Both the position numbers and the translations under genes were made by a program. Shown in pieces: positions 15,449 through 26,200 of a stretch of DNA of 33,614 nucleotides (positions are counted from its first letter, which is position 1; every line of letters starts with the position of its first letter). The stretch lies in contig NZ_JTAM01000087.1 in the NCBI RefSeq assembly GCF_000812565.1, positions 1 through 33,614 of the forward strand. The letters run 5' to 3'. The notes under the pieces were generated by a model. It did not search any database. It was given only the letters and a program-made list of their open reading frames with translations, and was not told where the DNA came from. The DNA comes from Flammeovirga sp. OC4 (GTDB lineage Bacteria > Bacteroidota > Bacteroidia > Cytophagales > Flammeovirgaceae).

Positions 15449-15949
15449 ATGATCAAAAAAATACTTTTTCTTTTTTCTTTCATGTTATTGGTAACCATTA
15501 CAAGTGCTCAAGAAAAATACAATGCTTTTTCTTTTTCAATGAGTAAGGGTATTAATATGACTAATGACAATCCATTTTATGGATTTAGCGTAGATTATTC
15601 GAGGTCGATAAAAAATACCCGTTTCTCAACAGGGGTTGCTCTGATGTGGGATGAAGAAAAGGACAAAAAAAGATACCTGCAGAACCTAACTTTTGCTTAC
15701 ACAGTTGGCTACAAAATAAATGACAAATGGTCTATTGGCTCTGGAGTTGCCAAAGGCTTTATGAATAATGAAAATGAAAGGCAAGAATACCAATTTGTTA
15801 ATGGTGATTGGTCAACAGGATTATCCGCCACACATACTTTAAAAATAACTCCAAAGCATGTAATCTCTATTACATCTTCTCTGGAATATAATATCACACA
15901 ACATGAATACAGCCTCTCATTTGATCTAAATTACACTTTACCGTGGTGA
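15449..15949 (+). CDS. Small secreted beta-barrel-like protein
   Basis: This 166-residue protein has a clear signal peptide (MIKKILFLFSFMLLVTITSA-Q). The mature part alternates hydrophobic and polar residues in strands (FSFSMSKGINM, GFSVDYSRSI, FSTGVALMW, LTFAYTVGYKI, WSIGSGVAKGF, WSTGLSATHTL, HVISITSSLEYNI, YSLSFDLNYTL) and ends with PW, so an eight-stranded outer-membrane barrel is likely. No family is recognised. It lies just upstream of arsR but has its own start region; nothing ties it to arsenic. Confidence 0.6.
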   Translation: MIKKILFLFSFMLLVTITSAQEKYNAFSFSMSKGINMTNDNPFYGFSVDYSRSIKNTRFSTGVALMWDEEKDKKRYLQNLTFAYTVGYKINDKWSIGSGVAKGFMNNENERQEYQFVNGDWSTGLSATHTLKITPKHVISITSSLEYNITQHEYSLSFDLNYTLPW

Positions 15950-15977
15950 TATTCATTAATTTATGGTTCGTTTACTT

Positions 15978-16012
15978 TTTGTTAACATAGAAAATTCAAC
16001 ATTCTATATTTT
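15978..16012 (+). promoter_or_regulatory. Promoter of the ars operon
   Basis: TTTG (15978-15981), a 23-base spacer and TATATTTT (16005-16012) match the Bacteroidota promoter with one mismatch. The expected start of transcription falls inside the adjoining palindrome. Confidence 0.55.
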
Positions 16013-16013
16013 A

Positions 16014-16033
16014 ATATCGTAATATTGCGATAT
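16014..16033 (+). promoter_or_regulatory. ArsR operator overlapping the arsR start codon
   Basis: A 20-bp palindrome with arms ATATCG and CGATAT around a central AATATT, broken only at one symmetric position. It begins one base after the -7 box and ends inside the ATG of arsR (16032). Bound repressor would block initiation, as known for ArsR/SmtB autoregulation. Confidence 0.75.
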
Positions 16034-16364
16034 GGGAATAACAAAAGTAGATGGGTTTACTTCTGAAGTAACTCAAATGGCAGAAATATTAAAAGCATTG
16101 GGGCATCCTGCAAGATTAGCTATCATGGAATATTTGATAAATAGTCCAGATTGTATCAATGGTGATCTAGTAGATCATTTGCCACTTGCTCAATCTACAG
16201 TTTCAAGGCACCTTTCAGAATTGAAAAAAGTAGGTCTAATCAAAGGTACAATTACAGGAAACTGTATATCGTACTGTATCAATGATGAAGTATGGAATAA
16301 AATAAAAGTATTCTTCAATACCTCATCAGATCAGATTACACCAGGTAAAAGCTGTGCTTGTTAG
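16032..16364 (+). CDS. arsR: ArsR-family metalloid-sensing repressor
   Basis: This 110-residue winged-helix repressor of the ArsR/SmtB family opens with LKALGHPARLAIMEYLI (20-36), the standard first helices. PLAQSTVSRHLSELKKVGLI (51-70) is the DNA-recognition helix-turn-helix. Cysteines that could bind As(III) or Sb(III) are C41, C78, C82 and the terminal pair C108 and C110. There is no CxC in the recognition helix as in E. coli ArsR, so the sensing site is of another type, with the C-terminal CAC likely involved. It should sit on the palindrome overlapping its own start and release it when arsenite binds. It is the first gene of the arsRC-acr3-arsA operon, with reductase translation starting 31 bases after its stop. 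Confidence 0.9.
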   Translation: MGITKVDGFTSEVTQMAEILKALGHPARLAIMEYLINSPDCINGDLVDHLPLAQSTVSRHLSELKKVGLIKGTITGNCISYCINDEVWNKIKVFFNTSSDQITPGKSCAC

Positions 16365-16395
16365 TTTGAATTATTTTAAAATAGAATATATAAAA

Positions 16396-17016
16396 ATGGA
16401 AAACACTACGGTATCAACATTAGAGCAGTACATTGCTTCTGCAAAAGAAGAGTTTCATTTAATTTCAGAGGAAAGAAAAGAAGCTTTAGAAGTAATCTCG
16501 AACTTTGTGAAAACAAAGTTAGCGGAAGATGGAATAGCGAACTTGATTCTAATTTGTACCCACAACTCTAGAAGAAGTCACTTGTCTCAAGTATGGACTC
16601 AAGTAGCGGCTTATCATTATGGATTTTCAGATGTATTTGCATATTCTGGAGGTACTGAAGCTACAGCATTGTTTCCATCTGCTGCAAATGCTTTAGAAAG
16701 AGCAGGTTTAAGCGTTCAGAAATTATCTGATGAAGCCAACCCTGTATATGCAATTAAGTACGATGAAAATCAACCTGCGATCATTGGTTTTTCAAAAAAA
16801 TATGATCATTCTTTTAATGCTCAGTCTGGTTTTGGTGCTGTGATGACTTGTGGTCATGCAGATGCAAATTGCCCTTTTATTCCTGGTGCAACTAGAATCT
16901 CATTACCATTTGAAGATCCAAAAGCATTTGATGGAACTCCTGAGCAGGAAGAGAAGTATGACGAAAGATGTCGTCAGATTGCAAGAGAATTATTATATGC
17001 ATTTTCTGTTATTTAA
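16396..17016 (+). CDS. arsC: Arsenate reductase, low-molecular-weight phosphatase/thioredoxin type
   Basis: The open frame reaches back to 16354, but the ATG at 16396 gives the proper product of 206 residues and avoids overlap with arsR. It belongs to the low-molecular-weight tyrosine-phosphatase fold. The P-loop is C54-THNSR-R60 (CX5R) followed by S61, then the SGGTEA segment. The second and third redox cysteines, C152 and C159 in TCGHADANCPF, keep the spacing of the thioredoxin-coupled ArsC of Gram-positive plasmid pI258 (C10, C82, C89). ISLPFEDPKAFDGTPEQ matches its FxDP loop. It should reduce As(V) to As(III) for export by Acr3. A roughly 40-residue N-terminal extension is longer than usual. 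Many databases call such proteins protein-tyrosine phosphatase. Confidence 0.85.
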   Translation: MENTTVSTLEQYIASAKEEFHLISEERKEALEVISNFVKTKLAEDGIANLILICTHNSRRSHLSQVWTQVAAYHYGFSDVFAYSGGTEATALFPSAANALERAGLSVQKLSDEANPVYAIKYDENQPAIIGFSKKYDHSFNAQSGFGAVMTCGHADANCPFIPGATRISLPFEDPKAFDGTPEQEEKYDERCRQIARELLYAFSVI

Positions 17017-17047
17017 TCGATTCAATTGATTTAAAAACTTCCAAAAA

Positions 17048-18136
17048 ATGAACAAAGAATTAAAAATTGAGGAACAAGACCCGCTTTGTCCTCAAAAACA
17101 ACCAAAGAAGTTATCCTTTTTAGATAGCTACCTTACACTTTGGATTTTCTTGGCTATGGCAATTGGTGTTGGAATAGGATATTTCTTCCCAACTGTAGCT
17201 GATTCAATCAATGATATGTCAGTGGGAACTACCAATATTCCTTTAGCTATTGGTTTGATTTTGATGATGTATCCACCATTAGCAAAAGTGAAATATGAAG
17301 AGATGGGTAAAGTTTTTACAAATGTAAAAGTATTGACTGTCTCATTAGTATTGAACTGGATTGTAGGTCCAATTTTAATGTTTGCTTTGGCATTGATCTT
17401 CTTGCATGATTACCCAGAATATATGACTGGTTTAATCTTAATTGGTTTAGCAAGATGTATTGCTATGGTGGTAGTTTGGAATGATTTAGCAGAAGGAAGT
17501 TCAGAATACGCAGCAGGTCTAATTGCATTGAACAGTATTTTCCAAGTACTTTTCTATAGTGTTTATGCTTATGTGTTCATCACAATTCTTCCTCCTCTAT
17601 TTGGTTTTGATGGTACTGTAGTAGATATCACGATGGGGCAAATTGCTGAAAGTGTTTTTATTTACTTGGGTATTCCTTTCTTAGCGGGTTTCTTAAGTCG
17701 TAAAATCCTTATCAAAGCAAAAGGTCAAGAGTGGTTTGAAAAAGAGTTTGTGCCAAGAATTTCACCGGTTACGTTGATTGCATTACTAAGTACAATTGTA
17801 GTAATGTTCTCCCTGAAAGGACAAATGATTGTAGAAATTCCAATGGATGTAGTTAGAATTGCTATTCCGTTAGTGATTTACTTTGTACTTATGTTTGTGG
17901 TGAGTTTCATGTTAGCAAGATATTTTGGGGCAGATTATGAAAAAGATGTTTCTATCGCTTTCACTGCAACAGGAAATAACTTCGAATTAGCTATTGCAGT
18001 AGCAATTGGTGTGTTTGGAATTAATTCAGGACAAGCTTTTACAGGTGTTATTGGACCTTTAGTAGAAGTTCCAGCATTGATAGCACTTGTCAACTTGGCA
18101 TTCTGGTTTAGAAAAAAGTATTATACTAATAAATAA
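17048..18136 (+). CDS. acr3: Acr3-family arsenite efflux transporter
   Basis: This 362-residue carrier of the BART superfamily has about ten membrane helices. Key residues are the [11 protein letters not shown] segment (134-144), with the essential cysteine C137 in helix four, and [10 protein letters not shown] near 336-345, with the conserved glutamate E340 of helix nine. [16 protein letters not shown] precedes it, and [20 protein letters not shown] follows helix two. It exports arsenite using the proton gradient. It lies 31 bases after the reductase gene in the same operon. A nearby ArsA may energise it, although ArsA classically serves ArsB. Confidence 0.93.
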   Translation: MNKELKIEEQDPLCPQKQPKKLSFLDSYLTLWIFLAMAIGVGIGYFFPTVADSINDMSVGTTNIPLAIGLILMMYPPLAKVKYEEMGKVFTNVKVLTVSLVLNWIVGPILMFALALIFLHDYPEYMTGLILIGLARCIAMVVVWNDLAEGSSEYAAGLIALNSIFQVLFYSVYAYVFITILPPLFGFDGTVVDITMGQIAESVFIYLGIPFLAGFLSRKILIKAKGQEWFEKEFVPRISPVTLIALLSTIVVMFSLKGQMIVEIPMDVVRIAIPLVIYFVLMFVVSFMLARYFGADYEKDVSIAFTATGNNFELAIAVAIGVFGINSGQAFTGVIGPLVEVPALIALVNLAFWFRKKYYTNK

Positions 18137-18142
18137 CAAAAA

Positions 18143-18215
18143 AGTGATCTAATTTTTATGTAATGTTGTGATGTGAATTTTTATCATCATAACCTTACAT
18201 AAAGGTTAGATTACT
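18143..18215 (+). promoter_or_regulatory. Long hairpin between acr3 and arsA
   Basis: Outer arms of ten pairs (18143-18152 with 18206-18215, one G-U) and inner arms of sixteen positions (18158-18173 with 18185-18200, one mismatch, one G-U) enclose an 11-base loop, with a 5x5 internal loop between the arms. The tract TTTATTTT follows. It is probably an attenuator or a partial terminator that lowers arsA expression relative to the upstream genes, or an RNA stability element. Confidence 0.6.
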
Positions 18216-18227
18216 TTATTTTGACAT

Positions 18228-19976
18228 ATGGACTTCAGAGATACAAAATTCCTATTTTTCACTGGTAAAGGGGGAGTAGGAAAAACTTCATTATCAAGTG
18301 CGGTAGCGGTTCAATTAGCAGATCAAGGGCATAAAGTGCTACTTATTAGTACTGATCCAGCATCTAACCTTACTGATGTTTTAGCAACGGAAGTGGGTGA
18401 TAAGACGATCGTAAAGCACCCTGATTTAAATACATTATCAACAATCAATATTGATCCAGAAGAAGCGGGAGAATCTTATAAGAATAGAGCTATATCTTCT
18501 TTAGGAATGTTGGCTACTCCTTCATACAGAAATAAAGTAAGAGAACAACTTTCAGGTGCTTGTACAGTTGAGATTGCCTCTTTTGATGAATTTACACGAT
18601 TCATTTCAGGAGAAGCAAACCAAGAGGATTACGATTACATTGTATTTGATACAGCACCAACAGGTCACACATTGAGGTTGTTAGAATTGCCTGATGCTTG
18701 GAATGACTTTTTGGATCATAATGAAGGTGCCTCTTGTATAGGTCCATCTACTGCTTTAAAAAGTAATCATAAACGTTACAAAGAAGTAGTTGAGGTTTTG
18801 AAAGACCCGAAACAAACAACATTCTATCTAGTTGCTAGAGCAGAAGAAACATCATTAAAAGAAGCGGCTAGATCTGCAAAAGAATTAGCAGATTTAGGAA
18901 TGAAAAACCAACGTTTATTACTTAATGGTATTTATTCTCCAATAGACACATCAGATCAATATGCCATTGAAATTGCTAGTAAAGCAAAGAAACAACTAGA
19001 CAATATTCCTGTTGATCTAGCCCATTTGCCGAAGGAGGAATTCGCTTTGCTTCCTTATAATATCCTTGGTTTAGAAAAACTACGTTCTGTTTTTTCTAAA
19101 GATAAACAACAAGCGATTGTTGAGAATGAAAATATAGAAGAAGTAAAACTAAGCGACACAGCTGCGTTCAATGATCTAGTGGATGATCTTGAAAAAGATG
19201 GGCATGGTTTAATTATGACTATGGGTAAAGGTGGTGTCGGCAAAACCATTACAGCTTCTGCGATTGCAATTGCGTTGGCCAAAAGGGGGCATGTAGTAAC
19301 GCTTACAACGACTGATCCTGCGGCACATTTAAAAGATTATACTGGTCAAATTGTTGATTTGCCTGAAACTTTAAAAGTGGAAAGGATTGATCCAAAAGTG
19401 GAAACAGAAATCTATATTGAAAAAGCGGTTGCACAAAGAGGTGTAGGAAAAACGGAAGATCAAATTAAACTCATTAGAGAAGATCTAAATTCCCCTTGTA
19501 CTGAAGAGGTCGCTGTTTTTCATGCTTTCTCGAAAGCAATACGAAGTGCTAAGAGACAATTTGTCGTTGTTGATACTGCGCCAACAGGGCATACATTATT
19601 ATTACTTGACACTACAGGTAGTTATCACAAACAGGTGGTAAAACAAAGTAATATTGATGCATCAAAATTACATACACCTTATCAAATGATTCAAGATCAA
19701 ACGATTACTAAGGTTATTTTGGTGACGTTACCTGAGACCACTCCAATTCGAGAGGCAGAGAGTTTACAAGATGATTTGAAAAGAGCGGGTATTATTCCTT
19801 ATGCATGGGTAGTGAATCAGTCTTTACCTACGGGTGATGATTTTTATGATCCAATTTTATTAGAGAAAAGAAAACATCAACAGAAGCTTATTTCGGAAGT
19901 GATATCTGTTTCAACAAATAAAACTTTCAAAATTGATTTTATTTTAGAAGATCAAATAATGTCTCAGTTGGTGTAA
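18228..19976 (+). CDS. arsA: ArsA arsenite-stimulated ATPase
   Basis: This 582-residue protein is a tandem of two homologous ATPase halves joined by a linker. The A1 P-loop is GKGGVGKT (13-20) with DTAPTGHTLRLL (141-152), and the A2 P-loop is GKGGVGKT (333-340) with DTAPTGHTLLLL (449-460). The metalloid-binding cysteines are all present: C112 (SGAC), C170 (ASC) and C424 (SPC), matching C113, C172 and C422 of E. coli ArsA. The DTAP switch signals are intact in both halves. It is a cytosolic ATPase that energises arsenite export, here presumably with Acr3, since no arsB or arsD is seen. It is the last gene of the operon; a long hairpin precedes it and a strong terminator follows. Confidence 0.94.
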   Translation: MDFRDTKFLFFTGKGGVGKTSLSSAVAVQLADQGHKVLLISTDPASNLTDVLATEVGDKTIVKHPDLNTLSTINIDPEEAGESYKNRAISSLGMLATPSYRNKVREQLSGACTVEIASFDEFTRFISGEANQEDYDYIVFDTAPTGHTLRLLELPDAWNDFLDHNEGASCIGPSTALKSNHKRYKEVVEVLKDPKQTTFYLVARAEETSLKEAARSAKELADLGMKNQRLLLNGIYSPIDTSDQYAIEIASKAKKQLDNIPVDLAHLPKEEFALLPYNILGLEKLRSVFSKDKQQAIVENENIEEVKLSDTAAFNDLVDDLEKDGHGLIMTMGKGGVGKTITASAIAIALAKRGHVVTLTTTDPAAHLKDYTGQIVDLPETLKVERIDPKVETEIYIEKAVAQRGVGKTEDQIKLIREDLNSPCTEEVAVFHAFSKAIRSAKRQFVVVDTAPTGHTLLLLDTTGSYHKQVVKQSNIDASKLHTPYQMIQDQTITKVILVTLPETTPIREAESLQDDLKRAGIIPYAWVVNQSLPTGDDFYDPILLEKRKHQQKLISEVISVSTNKTFKIDFILEDQIMSQLV

Positions 19977-19997
19977 TAAATAATAACTTATTCTACA

Positions 19998-20048
19998 ATG
20001 GCCTTAAATTGAGTAATATAATCTTAATTTAAGGCCATTTATTTTTTT
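19998..20048 (+). terminator. Terminator of the ars operon
   Basis: ATGGCCTTAAATT (19998-20010) pairs perfectly over 13 bp with 20026-20038 and is followed by TTATTTTTTT. It lies 21 bases after the arsA stop. Confidence 0.88.
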
Positions 20049-20227
20049 AAAAAAAAAGTTCCCTAAACTTAAAAAAATCTTCAAAAATATTTTAAAAATT
20101 AAAAAAAAAGGAGATTTTTGATTTACTATGTGTTTTTATAAAATGTGAATTATAATTGTTGCTCTAATAGATTCAAAGAAAAACTTTATTTTTCAAGACC
20201 AAAATATACTCTACTAAATAACTAAAT

Positions 20228-23200
20228 ATGCTGCAAATTACACTTATGACCTCCCAAATAAGGAGGGGCTTTCTTGTATTATTGTGTTTTCTATTAACCA
20301 TCGACATCTTTGCCCAAAATGAAATTCCTGGCGATGGATTAATACTTTGGCTAAAAGCCGACGCAGGTTTGACAACTACAGACAATGGTGATGGAACCTC
20401 CAGAGTGGATAGTTGGGCCGATCAGTCTCACACCATTACAGGTGTCAATACTGGTTATTACTTTAACAATGATGACAACGAGGATGATATTGTCATTGAA
20501 AGTAATGTTGTGAATTCAACATTACCAGCTGTTTTATTTCCTGGTCGATCTCAAAGAGGTTTAACTCTAACGGGACATTCAGGAGATAATTTCTTGCTTA
20601 AAAATTATGAAGTGTTTGTTGTATTAAAAGCTAATTCGGGACTAACGGATGTTGGCTTTTTTGCAGGAGGTAATAATTTCCGTTCACTCTATGGTATGTG
20701 GAGTAGTGAAAGGTTCTACATGAGAGGTGCACAAGAATCTAGCGGAGGTAATACCGATATTTATACTTGGCCAATTGCACCTGATAAATATGTATGGGGT
20801 TTAGTAAGTTTCCAAAGAAATTCATCTTACGAGACGGACTTTACTGCAAATGGCGGAACTTTTACAAACCTTCCGATTAACTCAAGCGATGCAGGGGATA
20901 ATAGATTAGGTATTATTGGTGGAGCTGATAATGACACAAACTTAGGATGGAGCGGATACATTGCAGAGGTAATTATTTACAATAAAACTACAGGCCTAGA
21001 CCCAGTGACTAGACTGAGAGTCAATGATTATTTAACAGCAAAGTATGGATTTACACACGAAGAGTTTTCTGATACAGATGAACTATTTAATGGTAATACA
21101 ACTCCTAATCAAAATATAGTTGTACATGGTAATGATGGGGGAGTTTACACACCTGATCGCACTTACCCTTCAACAACGCTCGATGTATCAGTTACTTCAT
21201 CGGTTGATGATGATTATTTAATTGTAGGGGAAACAGATGAATCAGGTTTAGTTTTTACAAATGCACCGGAGGATAAAAGAATCTGGGCTAAGAAATTCTA
21301 TTTACAAAAAAATGGAGATTTAGAGTTTACCTTAAGTTTTGATGTACAGACTTTTGAAGGAAAACCTAATGATTATGATACAGGGGATGGTGCAGAAAGA
21401 AGTGAGGCGGACTATGCTTTAGTTTACTCTTCAGATGATGCTTCGGAATATGTTATTTTAGATGGTGTAAATGCTTCTTTCAATGGAGATGACTTTGTAG
21501 AGTTTACCCTGTCAGATGCTGATTATGATGTGAATGGAGATGGTTTCTACACTTTAGCATCAAAAGCACCCGAAGCTTTATATACAAAAGGTACTGGTAA
21601 ATGGGATGATCCAATTTGGACAACCAACCCTTCTGGTGCATCTGATGGTTTAAATCTTATTCCTGGAATAGAAGATAACGTTATTATCAAATCAGGACAT
21701 GTAGTGACAATTGATGATAATAATGTTACTCTAAAAGATGTGACTGTTGATAAAGGAGGTAAATTGATTGTAGGTAGCACAACTGGCCACACATTTGAAA
21801 GTTTAAGTGGAAAAGGCACAATCCAAGTTGAGGGTGATAACTTCCCTTCACCTTCTTCAGCCACTGGGGTCGGTGGATTTCTTACCGCTGATGGAGGTAT
21901 TGTAGAATTTATTGGTTCAGGTGGCACTCTAACAAATAGTCACACATATAATATAGTTCACGTTGATTTAGATAATACTTCTGATGAATTAGTTTTAGAT
22001 ACTTCGGATCCTATAAGCATTTATGACTCTCTCCTAATTATTAAAGGAAAAGTAGTTTTAGGGACAAGCGATGCTACAGGTGAAGCTGTTGACCTTACAG
22101 TAAACGGAAATGTAAGAATTGCTGGTAATGGTGCTCTAGGAGTTGGAACAGACAATGTAGTACATAAAATTACTTTAAAAAGTAGTTTATATAATTCAGG
22201 AACGATTGCTTTAACAAACAGAGCAAAAATCACAGAAGATTTTGGGTCGGAAGACTATTTAACGGATTTAGAAACCTATTTTTCAACCTATTTGTCTGGT
22301 CAATATGCAATCATAACATTTGATGCTGATAATAAAGACCAAGATCTAATTGCCAACGGATCAACAATCTTATATCAGATTGTGGTAGACAAAGGAACTT
22401 CTGATTATTACAATTTGAATATTAGTGCAGGATCAGAAGAACTTTTTGAGATGTATGGTTACAACACGCATTCCAATGGAAGTTCTGGGGGTACTGATGG
22501 ATCAATGACGACTAATAATGGCATGTTTGTGATGAAATATGGTACTATCCATTTTGGACAAAATATTTATCTCCCAAGCTATGCAAATACTACTGGCAAT
22601 TATGATTTAGGATTTGGATGTAGAATTTGGGTAGATGAAGGAGCAGATGTCAATTTTGGACCTGTAAATGCATTAACAGTATATGGTAATGTTTTGGTTA
22701 CTGGTGGTCGTTTAAACATTGGTCTCAATAGTGACGGAACAAGTAATGGAAATGAAAACAGTATCACATTAAGAGAAAAGGGATATTTTGTACAAGAAGG
22801 AGGACAAGTTTTCTTAAATCAGATTAAAACATCAAATCTAGGTGTAGATCACCAAGGTTCATTTACTATGTCAGGTGGTGAAATGACTATTTATGGTTAT
22901 GTACCTGGTAGTAATGTAGCTGCTTTTTCTCTTCCGTATAAAACGAACTCTTTCAATATGTCTGGAGGTACAATTACGATCCATAACCAAGGAAGTAATG
23001 TAAGTTACCTTGCGAAGTTTGCAATGGAAGATGGTTTTTATAATGTAACAGGTGGTGAAATTGTACTTGATATTAATTCAGATAGAAATGCAAGTTTTGT
23101 TTCTTCCATTCCATTCTATAATCTTACAGTAACCACAGATTATCCATCAAGAAATGTCTCCTTAACTAATGGTTCAGGTACCTTTGGTGATGCTTTACCT

Positions 23201-26200
23201 AATGAAGGTAATTTGAATGTATTAAATCACCTTGTAATTGAAGAGAACAGTAATCTACAAGTTGGTGAGTTTGATGTTACTATTAGTGGTGACCTTACTT
23301 TATATAATGATGCTCAATTGAATATTGATGAGAATAATACATTGACATTCAATGGTTCAAGTGTTGATGATGAAGGGAATGTATTGAATCACTATATTGA
23401 TATTAGAGATACAGACACTCCTTATGAAATCAATAACTTAGTGATTGATTTACCAAACGCTACTGATGTTTTGGAATTAAGGGATATTAGTGATAATGCT
23501 TCCGTTGGAGATACTCGATTGAAAGTAATGAACTCATTATCGTTAACTCAGGGTATTTTTGATTACACAGATTATGTTATTGAAGTTGAAGGAGACCTTT
23601 CTTTTGAAGGGAAAATAGGTAAATCAGATTCTCCTGGTCATATTATCTTAAACGGTTCAGCAGGTACAGCACAAAAAATATCATCGAGCTATGATTTAGT
23701 AGATGCCCAAATTGCAGATACTACGAATGTTGGTATTGCTCACCTATGGTTAAACAATGCTGATGGGGTAGAATTATCAGATGTCATTTACCTAACTAAA
23801 TTCACTTGGCAAGAAGGGTTGGTAAAAACGAATGAATTTGGAGTTGTTGTTGGAGCAAACGGGATTGTTAGTGAAGGTGTGAATGCTATTGGCACAAACA
23901 ACAAATATATTCTGACTAATGGAAATTCTTCTGATGGAGGTTTGACTTACTTTGTAAACGGAAACGGAATTTTTAATTACCCACTTGCATCTGATTTTGA
24001 TACACCTGTAGTTGGTAGTTATAAATATACTCCAGTAACCATAAATGTTTCTAATGTAACTGAAGAAGGTTTTATTCAGTTTGCGGTAAACAATGGTAGT
24101 GTAGTCGACTTTGCTACAGATTCAGATGATGCCTCCAATATATTAGATTATTATTGGAAGTCTAGTACATTTGACTACACTAATGATGCTGGTAAACCTG
24201 ATGTTACTTTTACATTTAATTATAATGATGAAGATGTAGTAGGTACTGAATCAGACTATGTTGCATCACGTATTTTATTAGAAGGAGATTTCTCAAGAAC
24301 TGTATTAGGTACTGTAACTGAGGCTTCAAATTCCATAATATCCTCAACCTCTTCAAAGCCATATATTGGTATGTATTCAGCAGGTGATGCTGATCAGTTC
24401 TCAGGCCAATTACAAGTGTATTATTCATACCAAGGTCCTGGAGCAGATGGAAATGATGTTGGCCGTGATGCCTCATGGGATGACAACCAGCGATGGACCA
24501 CTAACGCTGATTGGAAAACAACAGGTCCTGGTACATTACTAGAGAATACTGGAGAACCCGGTAAAGGTGATATTGCAATTATTGGTTTTGGTAAGTGGAA
24601 TGGATCAAAATATGTAAATAGTTCCGGGCATAGGGTTCTATTAGATGGTATCACTAGGGAAGTAGCACTAGTGAGATTTGAGGAAGGTGATGAATCTAGT
24701 ACATTTTATATAGAAGAAAATAGCAATGGACTTCCAGAAATAAGAATAAACGATGATTCTGAATTAACAGTTAACGTTGCAGAAGGTATTGGCCGTTTTA
24801 GAATGCAAGGAGGAACAGATGCTGATGGATCTAATAGAGGTGTTTTGATTGGTAATGATATGAATGACTTCTTAAGTGAAAGTAAAAGTGAATTAATGAT
24901 TCAAAATCAATCAGGAAATAATGGAGGAGATCCATTCAATGACTTTATCATTCCATCTTATCCCAAATATCCTACACTAAGACTTTTTGGAGGTTCTTCA
25001 GGTGGCGAATATGTTTTTGATGATGCTATTACTGAAGCAGTTCAAATTAAGAGGATGTTAATTGAAGGTTTGGTATTAAGATTAGATAAAAGCCTTGAAA
25101 TTGAGGGTACTTTAAATATAGGAGGAGCTCAAGATGGTGATTTAATTTTTGATGCTTCAGAAAGTATACAACTATCATGTCATGATATTAAATTTGATAA
25201 TATTTATAATAATTCTAATGATGCAGAAAATAAAATATTAACGGAGGGAACTGATGATATAGAACATAGATTGATTGTGAAAGGAGGAATTGAGATTGTT
25301 TCTATAAGTGCGGGTGATCAAAATAATATTGAATTTGATTTGTATAACGGTGAAACTGGAAATAAAGTAATATTAGAATTACAAGGTGAGGATAATGGAG
25401 TATTCAGTAATGCATATACAAGCGAAGTTGTTCCTGAATTGTATAAAATCGTAATGAATAAAGGTACCTCTAACGTGCCAACCTTTACGATGAATACTAA
25501 TTTTACTTTGCCATCGAGCACAACAGAAGAGTTAATTACTTTTCAAAACGGGACACTTATTCTTGAAAATAGTAATATTAATATTACTCCATTTGCAGTA
25601 ACAAGTTCTATTTGGAATTTAGCTTCAACTGCTGGTTTAACAATAAATCAGGGTACTGTAAATATTACAGGTGACGGATCAAACCTTCTATTAGGTGGAA
25701 AGTTAACTGTAGGTGGTGGTACTTTAAATCTATCAAATGCAAGTCAGGAAAATTCAATCGTGTACTCCGTAACAGGAGAAATTGAATTAACAGGAGGTGC
25801 GATAAATGTAGGGTCAGAATTACGAAGAGACTTAGCAAGTAATGACGCAAGCTTATACTACAAACAATCTGGTGGTGTTTTCACAACGGGTCTTCAAGGA
25901 AACCCTAATAGTGCCACTAGAGGTACATTTGAAGTATTAGGTACTGAATCATCATTTGATTTTAGTGGTGGTGAAATTATCGTTCATTCTGGAAAAATTG
26001 CTTTAGATGCAGCCACATCTTCAGTAGTAGAAAGTGCTGAAATTAAATTGGGTAATAATACTACGACTGAAACAATTGATGTTGAGTTAGCAAATGAAGT
26101 AGGTAAGATCGAATTAATAGCTGATGTTACCGCTGACGTTGTTATTAATGATATACAAATGGCGGGAGATCTAGAGATTCCTTCTAGTGCAACACTTAAT

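Noticed and set aside
14336-15949. A complete Sdp-type killing and immunity system
   Set aside because: Only the DUF1648 part is present; the SdpI second domain and a killing-factor gene were not found.
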